In this document: positions 36,199 through 48,134 of the stretch, in pieces
How the letters are laid out: each line of letters starts with the position of its first letter
How positions within the stretch are numbered: position 1 is the stretch's first letter
Assembly: GCA_029747015.1 (NCBI GenBank)
Contig: JAKOGI010001346.1
Span: 139,001-203,000, forward strand
Source of the DNA: Carnegiea gigantea
Taxonomy: Eukaryota; Streptophyta; Magnoliopsida; Caryophyllales; Cactaceae
DNA: 64,000 nt
Direction: 5' to 3'
The notes under the pieces: generated by a model
The model's database searches: none
What the model was told of the DNA's origin: nothing
Seen by the model: only the letters and a program-made list of their open reading frames with translations
Translations under genes and position numbers: made by a program

Positions 36199-37080
36199 GA
36201 TAAGAAACGAATCTTCACTTCTACAACTTCAGATATCTAAATTTAGATGTTTTGCTCTAGATTACATAAAGTATTTGACGTACCGCTGGCACTATGGGTG
36301 GATAAAAAATAAACGAAAAATTAAGAATTCATTGAGATTATAAAAAGTTTTCTTTTGGATGAGCGTCGAGTCGATATAGTGCACTAAAAGGTTAAAAACC
36401 ATGAGCTTTGTACCACTCCAACGGAGAAGGGGAAGAGTCCCCGTAGCATCAATGAGGACCCGAAAGGTAGCAAGGAAATTAGGAGGAATCCCAAGGCCAC
36501 ATAGATTTCTAAGACAAACAAAGCAAACAAGGAAATTAGCTCACCTTCGTTTAGATTTTTACCAAACCACACCAATATTAAGCATGCCACCAGCGTTCAG
36601 TTCATTCTGAGCTAGGATCGAACTCTCCTTTACAGTTCATTTACTTGTAGCTTAAAAATGATGACATGTTCACGTTCCCCTTATAGCTTCAAAATGATGA
36701 AACTTTTTTATCAATCCACCAACGGGGCGAGCGACCCCATTGGGACATAGATCCAATCCAAAAGATTTTGTTTTGAATTGAATCTCTGCTGTATGGAGGA
36801 GTCCCTACAGGTCCTCCACCCCTTTTTTCCGCTTTTTCCCTTTACACTGTAAGGGGGTTGTAGGCTAGCCTCTTTACTTTTTTGGGGCGTTTCAACTAGC
36901 TAAATGAAATTCTTTATTTTCAAAACTATCTATCCGTTTATCTAAAAAATAGATGGGGTATATTACGCGATAACTTAATAAATAACTTATAGCTTCAAAA
37001 TATGTGATGATCTCAACTATTAATGAATATGTATATCGATCTTTATTGGTTAATTTTGGATATTCCTCATTAAATCATGC

Positions 37081-37148
37081 GCCAGGAACCTTAAACTGGT
37101 GACACGAGGATTTTCAGTCCTCTGCTCTGCCAACTGAGCTATCCCGAC
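37081..37148 (-). pseudogene. trnF-GAA: Plastid tRNA-Phe (GAA), damaged
   Basis: The minus strand begins GTCGGGATAGCTCAG and has the anticodon arm GGACTGAAAATCC with anticodon GAA. It is 68 bases instead of 73: about five bases of the T arm are lost, so the T stem cannot form normally. Confidence 0.9.
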
Positions 37149-37523
37149 CATTCCCCCTTCTGGGGCATCATCTACTCATTTTAATGGAGAACTTGGGTCT
37201 ATGTTAATTAAAAGGACAAAAAGTCTAACAAAGCCTTATCTGGGCACCGCAATTTCTTTAGTCTTCAAAAAAAAGGACCTTGTCTCGTCGTTTATTTAAG
37301 TTTTAGTACGTGTAATGATATTGATTGTGAATCACTCAAATGATTATTCCTTGCTCAAAGATATTCATTTTGACGTATATCACAAGACTTTCGATAAGAG
37401 AAAAACATTTCCATCCGAAGCCTTTAGCCTTTTTAAAATTGAAAACAAAAAAAAAGGGAACATAACTACCTTCAAACTATTAATAAAAAAAGGATAACTA
37501 GTTGGGGAGTGAAATAAGCTTTT

Positions 37524-38247
37524 GGGGATAGAGGGAGTTGAACCCTTATGATTTTGAAAGTCGATGAACTTTCCTCTTACTATAAATTTCTTTGTTGTCA
37601 GTATTGACATGTAGAATGGAACTCTATCTTCATTCTCGTCCGATTAATCAGTTCTTCGAAAGATCTATCAGACTATTGAGTAAATGAATATTTGATTCTT
37701 TTTCAACTTGGAATCGATTCATAACCCAAAAATTCTTCCATTTTTTCATATAAATTTTTTCATTTCATATTCTAAAATTTCTATTTAGATAGAATTATAT
37801 ATTTAATAATATATATTTTATATTCGTATTGTATAAAATAGAATTCAGATTATCAGATTATATAAATAAATAAATATATATATATATATGTATAAATACG
37901 GATTACGTACGGGTTCAGGTTGTCATTAATCATTTGATATTGTTCACGATGTATATGCTTTACCCTTTTTTTTATTGGAGTTTTGATGGAAGAATTCTTA
38001 TAAGAACACAGCACAGTCAACCTCATTTGTTAGAAAAACTTTCTTTGAGTCTCTGCACCTTTCCTTTTCTTTTATTCTTGCTTTCTGAACCCTTATTTTT
38101 TGCTTTTTTTTTTTGAAAAAGGCTCAGGATTCCCATTTTTGTTAATTCCAGGGTTTCTCTGAATTTGAAAGTTTTCACTTAGTAGGTTTCCATGCTAAGG
38201 CTCAAGCCAATTAAGTCCGTAGCGTCTACCGATTTCTCCATATCCCC
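37524..38247 (-). pseudogene. trnL-UAA: Plastid tRNA-Leu (UAA) with group I intron
   Basis: The 5' exon is 38247-38211 (GGGGATATGGAGAAATCGGT start; the family has GGCGAAATTGGT). The 3' exon is at about 37571-37524, ending CCCTCTATCCCC. The 640-base gap is the group I intron. Substitutions in the D arm and T arm suggest it is not functional. Confidence 0.9.
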
Positions 38248-38766
38248 CTTTCTTTATTTTCAAATTCGGATCCCAGTAGACCCCTTTCTTTTTTATTCTT
38301 TTCTGGTCGAAATCGTCGAATTCATTAGATTTGATACGGATTACTATACCGATTACTAGACCGAAAGGTCTTCCCTCCTTTTTTCTTTTTTGTCTAACTT
38401 CTTTCATCTCTATTGAAAGCCTATATTTGATTTTTGATTTGGTCTAATTAGAAATGATTCTATCATTTCTGTAGCTACAATTCAATATAGAGGATACCAT
38501 ATATATCCTCTTATCCTTTCAATTTCCCATGCAATTTTGAATACTCAAAGGTTCGATTCTTTATTTTTCATCTTAGTCTCTGAATGAAAGTAAAAGAATA
38601 TCTTCTGTCTTATTATGTTATTATGATCAGGATTTCAGCTTTATCGATTCGTCATTCTTAGAATTCGAATTGTTTTTATTAGAAAAGAATAAAAATGAAT
38701 AGTTAATAGCTAAGCCTAAACTAAGACCTGGTTTATCGAATTCCTATGTATGTAGAATTTCTGTGA

Positions 38767-38839
38767 GCCTGCTTAGCTCAGAGGTTAGAGCATCGCATTT
38801 GTAATGCGATGGTCATCGATTCGATTCCGATAGCCGGCT
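38767..38839 (+). tRNA. trnT-UGU: Plastid-derived tRNA-Thr (UGU)
   Basis: 73 bases beginning GCCTGCTTAGCTCAGAGG. The anticodon arm CGCATTTGTAATGCG gives UGU, and the T arm ends CGATAGCCGGCT. The cloverleaf is almost intact; one change (GGTTCG to GATTCG) lies in the T arm. In a nuclear or mitochondrial setting it is probably silent. Confidence 0.9.
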
Positions 38840-39164
38840 TTTCTCAACTTTTTTTTTTTGGGTATTTGTTCGATTTTTTTTAAATGTTGAATAAAATTTT
38901 GAAATCAAAGAACAAACAATAAGGTCCCCTTTCCTTTTAGTTTACTTACATATTTCAAAATCAAAATACAAAATTCAATATCTAATTTCAAAATGGATTC
39001 ATATACGATATTTATACAATAATAATTCATTTCATTATTTCTTATTCATTGTGCTTCAGGGGATTTCGCTTTATTTATTATTTAGTTTAGTTTTCATTTT
39101 GATTTCTAAAGTAAAATGAAATATAAAAAAAGAAAATAAATGAAGAAAAAAGAAAGGAGTCTTC

Positions 39165-39769
39165 ATGTCGCGTTAACGAGGGCCTCGTTCCAAAAAAATA
39201 CGCCGTCTAGGGGCTTTGCCTGGATTAACTAATAAAAGGCCTAGAGCCAGAACTCATCCTAGAAACCAATCACATTACAGGAAAAGATCTCAATATCATA
39301 CTCGTGACGAAGAAAAACAAAAATTGCATGTTCATTACGGTATTATAGAATGACAATTACTTAAATACGTGCGTATCGCCAGAAAAGCCAAAGGGTTAAT
39401 AGGTCAGGTTTACTACAATTACTTGAAGTTTGGATAGCATCCTTTTTCGATTGGGTATCGCTCCGACCATTCCGGCAGCCCGCCAATTAGTTAACCATAG
39501 ATAGATTTTAGTTAACGGTCGTATGGTAGATATATCTACCAAGTTATCGTTGCAAACCCCAAGATACAATTATGGCAAGGGATGAACAAAAATCCAAAAC
39601 TCTAATTCAAAATTATCTTGATTCATCTCCCCCTGAGGAATTGCCCAAACATTTGACCCTTCACCCATTCCCATATAAAGGATTAGTCAATCAAATAATA
39701 GATAGTAAGTGGGTCGGTTTCAAAATAAATGAATTGCTAGTGGTAGAATATTATTCCCATCAAACTTAA
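39165..39769 (+). pseudogene. rps4: Plastid ribosomal protein S4, broken
   Basis: MSR then a stop, [20 protein letters not shown], further stops, QLLKYVRIARKAKG and PAARQLVNHR. A frameshift near 39570 restores the C-terminal end: [20 protein letters not shown] through [20 protein letters not shown]. The length, 605 bases, is one short of the usual 606. S4 initiates small-subunit assembly. At least four in-frame stops rule out function. Confidence 0.95.
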
Positions 39770-40123
39770 CCCTAAATAAAATACAAAGCAAAGAGTTTAG
39801 ATAATTTGGCCCCTTTCTTTTGCCAAAATAAATTGACTTAAGGTTGAAAGTCAGGGGTTTGATCTGGATTTTCTCCGACTCGTATATCCTAGCCCGCCCT
39901 ATATTTTTCCTATTCATGTATCATGGATCGGCAGAAAGATTTTCATTCCTTGCAGGTACTTTACTTTCCAGTATTTTACGTACCGCAGCAATTCAAAATC
40001 AAATATATATTTGAATCAAAATAAAAGAAGGACCTAACTGTTATGTTCTACTACTCAATTTAATGGTATTTCTTGTTGGTTGATTTGTTACAGTTAGGAA
40101 TGTTGGCGAATTAGGCGGAAGTA

Positions 40124-40210
40124 CGGAAAGAGAGGGATTCGAACCCTCGATAAACAAAATCCTACATAGCAGTTCCAATGCTACGCTTTGAACCACTCGG
40201 CCATCTCTCC
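40124..40210 (-). tRNA. trnS-GGA: Plastid-derived tRNA-Ser (GGA)
   Basis: 87 bases on the minus strand, starting GGAGAGATGGCCGAGTGG. The anticodon arm GCATTGGAACTGC gives GGA, a long variable arm follows, and it ends CTCTCTTTCCG. Nearly the standard sequence with a few substitutions (AAAGCG for AAGGCG). Confidence 0.9.
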
Positions 40211-41003
40211 TACACAATGATTATGACTCAGAAACCGAACAAAGAGCGAGAAATGACTATGTTTATATTTATCTGAATACTTTCGATTTTTCTTTCGATA
40301 GGGACCCAAATAGATCGGATTAAATCAATGAATTTGAACGAATCAACTGATTGATGGGTTTATGTTTTTTAGACCATATATGATTAATGGATACTCATCA
40401 CCCATGATTCTATTTCGATTTCGACTAAAATTCCATAAAAATTCGAAAATTCCTTTGACGTTTTCAAGTTCTCACTAACAAATCCTTTATATCATCGATC
40501 TATTACAAATTCATGAATCATCACAGGGATATTTTTGTTTGATTGTATAGTGCATACTCGCTATGGACACAACAAAAATAAACAGTTATTCTATTGATTT
40601 CCATCATAGAATGATGATTCGATTCTTTTTCCTTTACTCTTTAGATCATAATTCAATCAAAACGATTTTTGACCTAATCGAAAAATTCCTTGATTCTTCC
40701 GCTTCGATGAAATTGGAATAGTTTCTATACTACTACATTAGTTTTGTATGAATTTGATTTTGATTCAACTATTTTATTTCTTATTGATTCTTGTTATTTA
40801 TTTTTGAAAAGAGCAATTTGAGTATTTGGAATAATTAGAATAAAAAAGAAAATAGAAGTAGTAGGAGAAGGTTCAAACAATTCATTTTGTTTGGAAATGA
40901 ATATGCTTTTATGCTATTTCGTACCGTACAAATCCTTTGTTTGTGGAATCGTTTTCTCCCCAAAAAAAGGTAATAAGAAGAATTCGTTAATGGATTGATA
41001 CCA

Positions 41004-42300
41004 ATGCGTGGATAAATGGAAATTTTATTGATAAGACCTTTTCAATTGTGGCCAATATCTTATTACGAATAATTTCGACAACTTCAGGAGAAAAAGAGGC
41101 ATTTACTTATTACAGAGATGGTGTGATTTGATTCTTTTTTTTTAATTCAAATTTACTGCTTCTAGTTTGATGAGAAAGGCACACGATTCGAGATAGAAAG
41201 AAAAAATCTTAGAATTCTATATTATTATGAAATAAACCTACGCTTGTTGAAGGTGAAGTTTAGAAATAGAACAATTCCTTTTGTCGTATATCCTTGATTG
41301 ATGCAGCCTCAAATACTATGCTTCAGTTATCGATTTCGGTATTGAGCGAAAGGTTACACCTATGTGTTTTGTATTACACATCAATCCTACTTCCTAGTAA
41401 TATAGTCTAAATAGGCGGCATAGGGGAAGAAGCACTACACCTAGCAATCGACAACACAAAAGCTTTGTGAAAAATTACCTACTCCCTTTTCGTATCTGGA
41501 TTGAGACTAACAAAAATGGTTGGGACAACAAATATCCATCTCGTTCATACTTTGGTTACCCATATAGCCATCCAAGACTGTTGAAGTGACTATTTCCTGG
41601 AAATGTTGAGGTGTTGAGGACAAAGGAATTGCTGGAGTTATCCTTTCTATTTAGTATCAAGACCGAAGATGTTAGTAAACGCTCTTTCGCTTCAAGGTTG
41701 GCTAGAGATTTTTTGTAAAAACATTAGCCCCGCTTAGTCTATAATGAAAATATTGCACTTGATTCCATGTATTTCTTATTCTCATTATGCATATTAAAGG
41801 AGGAGCCGTATGAGATGAAAATTTCACGTACGGTTCTGGAACGGAGATTCTTTGAATCGAATGACAACCGCAACGGATGTCAGCTTAATCCGAAAGAGTG
41901 GAAGCTTTGCAGAATTATTATGAAGCTATGTGACTAGAAATCGATCCCTACGATCGAAGTTATATACTCTATAGTATAGGCCTTATCCACATAAGTAATG
42001 GAGAACATACAAAAGCTTTAGAATATTATTTTAGGGCACTCGAACGAAACCCATTCTTACCCCATTTAATAATATGGTAGTGATCTGTCATTGCGTACGA
42101 CTATCTCCACTATAGAAAGAAAAAGGAAGACAAAGCTAGTAAATATTAAAAAAAGGGCTCGCTACATCAGCATCTTCCAAAACGACGATTTTTATGAGTT
42201 GTAGTAAAGAAAGAAACTTCATAGAAGTCATTTTATGAAGAAATACCTCAATTTTCTTTTGTTGTAAGTGGAGAAATTGCATTTTCAACTAAAAGAAAGG
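41004..42300 (+). pseudogene. ycf3: Plastid photosystem I assembly factor Ycf3, exons 1-2 and introns
   Basis: Exon 1 (41004-41120) starts ATG with a short deletion, then [20 protein letters not shown] and TYYRDG. Intron 1 follows; its group II domain V is at about 41803-41837 (GAGCCGTATGAGATGAAAAT). Exon 2 (about 41875-42094) gives [15 protein letters not shown] and [20 protein letters not shown], part of the TPR repeats, with stops from substitutions. Intron 2 begins GTACGACTATC at 42095, where the family has GTGCGACTATC. Exon 3 was not found. Confidence 0.9.
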
Positions 42301-43474
42301 CAGGCCTACTACCTACTTTTTTCATTGTTCGAAATCTTTCTTCGTGTGTGCTACACTTAGCTTAGCTGGTCTTATGGTCGAGTTTTCCCTCTGCTTTTCT
42401 TTGGTTATATACCAACTCACCTACCTAGATTAGTGGATTCTCTTGATTCAGCAGGATTCGACTTCGTATGAAGTGTAAAAGGATTACTAAGCCATGGATC
42501 GAGATCTGTTGATGATGCGTCATATTATTACACACGGAAAAAACGACAAAACTTTACCTTTATTATAAGGAAATAGTTGACGTCTCTCTTAAAAAGGATC
42601 TTACGAAGAGCATCACCACAGTGATGCACGAAAGCTTTAATCACGCGGATTACACCTACCGTCGGCTAAAAGTGAAGATGGAGTTAATTTGCTTAACCAA
42701 AGCCATAGCGTTCCGTTAGTGACTTAGGAGGTGGCTTTCTCTTACCTTTCATGCTTAACCGCCCCCTATAATGAGACTCAGGTATATTACTCTTATGTCC
42801 TGTATTTTCTTGATCGATGGATATAATTCAACTAACAATGTCAATAGGTCCCTCATCTTTTTAAGCTTGACTATATTGCCTACCTTGAAAGAATTAGGAG
42901 CGCAGTAAGCGTCTACGGGCATCGAATCTCATTCCTACTAGATCCACAGAAGCTATATTGGCATGTCTCTGAAAATTCTTAATATTAGGCTTTTTTACTA
43001 TGGTTTTTTCTTTTCCTTCCATGACTGACTTAACCTATTTGTAGCTAGTCATATCGCTTCTTAAAGGTGTCGCTACCCTGGATCCAAAGAGTTACATATC
43101 TACTATAACACCAACTGAGAGGTTTTCGAGCAAGCACGTACAGTGAGCTTAATTTTGGATGGGACATATAAAAGAATAGGTCCAGCCTTCCTTCGGATTT
43201 TTTATCCTTTCCCTGAGGTTGCAGCATGAGGCTTTTACCAAGTTTTAGCTAAGCCCATCCAATTCCATTTATGTCCATTGATTGGGAGAAAGGTTAGATG
43301 TAGTGAAAGTTGTAGCTTCAAGTCAAATAGTAGTAGGTACAGCTGAAACCTTTCCCGACGGAAGACAAAAGCCCAGCCATGAGCCACTCGCCCTGATGGA
43401 AGAGCGCGCCTTAGCCAGTATCAGCCAGTAGGTTCAAAGGAGTAGGCCGGCAAATAAAGAAGTCGGAATAAGGG
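42301..43474. other. End of plastid block and spacer
   Basis: The left part probably continues ycf3 intron 2. No gene is recognised in the rest; a 60-codon minus-strand ORF at 43045-43227 is unassigned. Confidence 0.4.
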
Positions 43475-44060
43475 CTATCCGAATGTACCCAGGCAAGGCA
43501 AAGAGTTGGTTAATCGTAGTAGGTGATCGTGAAGTGATCTCATTGCACAAATACCTCCACGATTCCCGCTCGTTAATATATCAAGCCCAATAAGCATATC
43601 TTGAGTTGGTACAAATATGGGATACCTAATAGCTGGAGACTTATGATTTATTTGGATCGTCGTATTTAGCTGCTGCTTGAGCCTCAAAAGAGAAAGGCAC
43701 ATAAACAGCCCCATCAAAATGTGCATTGAATCCAAAAAAACCTAATGGATGTAAATAAATCTAAGCTCTTTCACTAAAATAGGTAGGTTGAAATGCCTAT
43801 ATGCCTAATCTATGCATAGTAGGTGCTCTATTTAGCAATACGGGATGCCCTAGCATAAACCCTTGAAGGCCATACAATCGGTTCTTTCTTCCCGAATCTT
43901 AGCAAGTTTGAAGCTTCATGTTTTTTAAATTAGACCATGAATTAGAAATGTCTAGGAAAGCTCGGCTACATCGATGGTTTGAAGGCTATGACAATGATAG
44001 AATGCCCCGAATAATCAAGCTATTTGCCAAGCCTCAATAAAGAGTTGTAAAATCATCATA
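43475..44060 (-). pseudogene. rpoC1: Plastid RNA polymerase beta' (RpoC1) fragment
   Basis: Reading leftward across several frames: [60 protein letters not shown], then [20 protein letters not shown] and NRGGICA. These match the central part of plastid RpoC1. The catalytic NADFDGDQM motif, which holds the magnesium-binding aspartates, is here NAHFDG and then truncated, so two of the three aspartates are lost. rpoC1 is far from ycf3 in plastids, so this is a separate insertion. Confidence 0.9.
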
Positions 44061-47000
44061 GAGTCCCTTTTATTTGATATTCTATTTATAGTAAGCGCAT
44101 AGTGTATCCCACCTTCTTATCTTACAAGTGTGAAAATTAGCCTTGAAGTCATCCCTTGCATTAGGGGTTATCGAGTGAGAGGATGGAAGGCTTTAGGTGC
44201 GCTAGGCCAGTTTCAAAGAGAAAAACATCTTTTGTTTTAGTAACTCTTCTTCTTGCTTTCTTTGTACCCGCCATGTTCCTGGGCTTTCATTGCTCACTCT
44301 TTTTAGGGCTTCTGAGCTGACCTTAAGTCGGTAAAAGATTTCCTTGCTCTACTAAGGGGTCTGAGAGGTTTTATTCCAGAGTAAATTACATTACCTAGGT
44401 GAAACTTCTATTTGATTTTCTACTCCTACTACGAATAGATTGATTAGTAGGTCTAATGTCTGGAAAACCCTTATTTTGAAGCCCAGATAACTCCCTTACC
44501 AAGCAAAAGGCCAAGAGCAGGTTCTTCCTATGGTCAAGTCTTTATCAGAGCCTGTCACGCTTCTGGCGAAGTCGAATTAGGCGTCTGATTGGATGATTAG
44601 AGTTAAGAAGTTCCGGTCAGGCTAAGCTCGATGCTTTTGGGCAGAAATGCTACATCCCCGAGGGGAAGACCAAACAAGTACTCCCTAAAAATGACAAGGT
44701 ACATAGTCGCTTAATTGAAGATAAACAAAAGGGGTTTCAGGCCTAAGAAGAGTACAAAACAAGGAATGAAAGCTCTTGAACATGGTTCATACATTTCCCC
44801 TTGATGGCTTAGCTGCAAATTTTGAACCCGTCTTGCCAATATAGTAAAATAGTATACAGAGTAGTTGTAGGATTCCACTCAGGGCACAAAAGTAAGCTCA
44901 AGTTCCCATCTGTGAAGTAAAGAACGTTAACTTAAACTGCACGCAGTTACGTTTCCAAGCCTGGCCGTAGAAACTATAGTTACTCTTACTCCTGAGCTTT
45001 GGGGATTAAGGTTTACTTTTCTCAGTCTGAGAAGTGATATGCTATTGAATGCGTTGCAATGGATGGGAGGATAGCGAGACTTGCTACCGGAAAGAGCTCA
45101 TTAGAGGCATTCCACTTCCAATGAGATATTGGAGGCTTCATGATGGCATTGAGATAGCTTTACTCTGTAGACAGAGTTTAGTTTAGTAACGAGCAAAGGA
45201 CAAAAGGGATTCAAAGGGGAAAACTAATGTTTAGCAATCAATTTAGAATCCAGCTGCTATTTTGCATCATACCCGAAAGATAGGTAGCTTATGTCAATCA
45301 CCTGGGAGGAAGGAAATGAATATTGTTTAGATATCCTCGCCAAAGCAACTTTGAGATGTCTGCCTCTTTTGGACAGTTCACTTCTTTTTCCGGGGAGGCG
45401 GTGTAGTCAGCATGTGAAGGCAAGAATAGGGTTTTGAAAGAATGGCTTGTTCTCAGAGATGCTACATAAGTGCTGTTAAGGGATTGAGATAAAATGATTG
45501 AAAGTCTAAAGCGGTTTCGTATAATAAGATCAAGGAAGTCCACGGACTTTAGGGAGGGGCTTTGATGATATGGGACAATTACATGATTGGACTCTATTAG
45601 TTTCAAGCCAGACTGACCGATTTCAATAAGAGTAAATTATTCTATAGCAAACTAAACCTTCCCTTCTACTGCCAACCATGCCTCGACAGATGCTTTATTC
45701 AGGAAAGCTGTAGACATATCCTGACATATTATTGAGGTAGCCTTTACACTACACGTACTTCTAATGCCCGGAGAGCGCCGAATCTGTCCCCTCATGCCTA
45801 CTTCTCTTTTTGTAACATTGGCCGTCAATAAAATAATAATATTATCTCAAAGTTTGCGAAAGAAGGTAAAAACGTCCCGCATGTATGGTTTAGGGGAACT
45901 TACATGAATCAAGGATTTTTCTTATTGATAAGCGTACATACAAAAATTATCATAGTGAAGTAGGAGTTGGAGAGGCACATTTCCTTCTGAGCTCACATTC
46001 ATTTTTCAGTGTATGCTTCCCACCTCTATCTTTCTACCGCCAGGCACATCTATCCTTTGCGTCGTCTTTCTTTCCTTGATCGTCGAAAAAAAACTTCTTT
46101 CTCTTATTGTTCTTCATGGTCGATTGCTGCTGTCGACTACCTATGCCTGCCCGCTGATTGCTCGACTATTTTTTTGCGCTCTGTCGAATTCCTATTTTTT
46201 TCCTGAATCCTATTACAATCCAACATGAAATTAGAGAGGAAAAAGCTGCCTTCACTCTTCGAAACTTTTCTCTGACATCACTTCTCTATATTATCATATT
46301 GTTCGGTCTCTCCCTATGGATTTCTAAGAAGCGTCACCCAATAAGATAAGAAGCCCTTAGATGTAGCCATCTCTTTCTTTGTGGATGTAGCTTTACTTCC
46401 TGCCTGTGCTTTAGTTGCATAAGGACTAAGCGCTTTCTCATTTTGGATTGCTTTTTTTATATGCCATTCATTCCTTTTTCTCTCTATCTCCTAATGCCAA
46501 TTGCAATTTAACATCTGCAACGTCAATGCATAGTCTAATAGGTGGAAGCTGTTCTCTATGTACTTGTAGTTGAGTAAGGACTATAAGCTTAAAGTCCCTT
46601 CTTATCTTTTTTTAGTTTCAACGGGAGCATTATATAAGGGGAATGACATTAGATCTTTTCGTCTTAATGCTTCTCTTTCCCCTAATTAGCGGACTATAAG
46701 TAGTCTCAATTGATTGACCACTTACATTGTCCATATCTGCTAGTCTTTCCTACGTTATCTCTCCTATTAGAAGGTGAGTGTTTCTTTGTTGGAGAGCGCA
46801 AACTTCTCTCTTTCTTCCCTAGCTAGAACGAAATCATCAACTTCAGAATAGTTTCGATAGCTTATCAAATTACCTTACCTTCATTTAGGAAGCGAAGTCA
46901 TTTGCTTTTGCAGCGTCTGCATATCCATTGGTTTCAAAATCCTTCGTTATCGGCGTAAGCCTTCCCGGATCCAACTTTCTTTGAACTTTTCTGACCCCGC

Positions 47001-47332
47001 AGACCTTCTCGCCTGAGCTCTTTCTGATCAATAGGATCAAGGTTATAACAGATTTCAGTTTGCATGCACTAGTATAGTAATCGATTGCTCTTCAGGAAAA
47101 AGATTAGAACAAGGTGGTCTCATAGGTTTTTTTATCCTACTTCTTAATGGGAGGCATGCCAGCAATCTTTCATGAAAAGCTACCTGCATATTTCACTAAC
47201 GGTCGGTGCGAGTTTAGCGAAGCTGAGCCTTATAATGAAGGAAGAATTGGATGTTCCAGGTAGAATTGAGCCAATATGTGGAACAGCATTCCCAGTATGA
47301 CTTGCCAAGCTAGTGCTTCCTAACTGACTATA
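44061..47332. other. No recognisable gene
   Basis: Short ORFs only. At 46009-46349 three overlapping plus-strand ORFs (63-71 codons) contain hydrophobic stretches; I cannot assign them. Confidence 0.5.
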
Positions 47333-47871
47333 CTAAATAAATTGATGTTGTTCATCCTGCGTATGCCATTCACACACTTTTCTACATCCACGTGCGGGGT
47401 TGGAATTTGAAAAGTAATTGAATCGAAGAATCGGATTCACTTTTGCATCTATTGAAGCCAGCCTATGGATTACGGCTAGGCAACCTTGACGCCTGGGAAA
47501 GGGCATGGTGTGCATTATAAAACTTTTGAGTGGTTGGTCTGTTCTTCTCCAGGGGACGTACTCGGGGTTCATTATCTTACCTTTGTGACCAGTCTCTTCA
47601 AAGTCCTTTCTTTGGTTCTTTTCCAGTTCCATCAACGAAACCGAGAAGATCTTGTGCTTCAATAAAAGAAATTTTCTTAGTTTTCCATAGCGTTCGCTTC
47701 AATTTAATGGAAAACTTAATTTTGATGGACGGGATACTAACTAAGTGCTGAGGAGAAGAATACAGAGACAGCGGTGGATGGCGCCAAAGAGAAAACATGT
47801 AACAAGAAGGTATTCATCACACTTCACACAAACCAACTGAACATTTCCCAAGAGTTAATGCTCTGATACCA
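47333..47871 (-). pseudogene. gag: Ty1/copia gag fragment with primer-binding site
   Basis: On the minus strand 47871-47860 is TGGTATCAGAGC, the iMet primer-binding site. About 120 bases on, two frames give SIKLNERNY, then QDLLGFVDGT and NPEYVPWRRTDQPLKSFIM, the start of a copia gag. It breaks off near 47333 without protease or integrase. Sequence from 47872 rightward, ending ACTCTTTCA on this strand, should be the end of its 5' LTR. Confidence 0.7.
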
Positions 47872-48134
47872 TGAAAGAGTTGAACATATTTTCTTGGGTG
47901 AAGAATGTGTATATCAATGTTAGAGATCCTCTGTTTAAATAGAATACAAGGCCCCTTTGGCGTTACACATGGAGTAATTCTAAAAAAGAGAGTTACACTT
48001 ACATAAGTAATAATAATTTTGATTAGCTCGTATCTTTCGTCAGACATATGAAAAATGGCCCAATCCTTGAGTCTGTTTTCCTTTAATGGATCAGGTGAGA
48101 GGGAGAAGGAAAGGAAGAATCCAATCCAGCCCAT
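47872..48134 (-). repeat. Probable copia LTR end
   Basis: It lies immediately upstream of the primer-binding site on the minus strand and ends in CA. The start of the LTR could not be fixed, and no second copy was found in the window. Confidence 0.45.

Larger units (their letters stand above)
36055..42300. other. Plastid-derived block ndhJ to ycf3
   Basis: The order ndhJ, trnF-GAA, trnL-UAA, trnT-UGU, rps4, trnS-GGA, ycf3, with relative strands, is exactly the conserved angiosperm plastid order. A single insertion of about 6.2 kb explains it. Intergenic parts are AT-rich as in plastids. ycf3 intron 2 sequence continues past 42095, and the right edge lies somewhere between 42.3 and 42.9 kb. 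Confidence 0.9.

Noticed and set aside
36384..36610. Hydrophobic minus-strand ORF opposite a basic plus-strand ORF
   Set aside because: Neither matches a plastid or mitochondrial gene I know; it probably lies in the ndhJ-trnF spacer.
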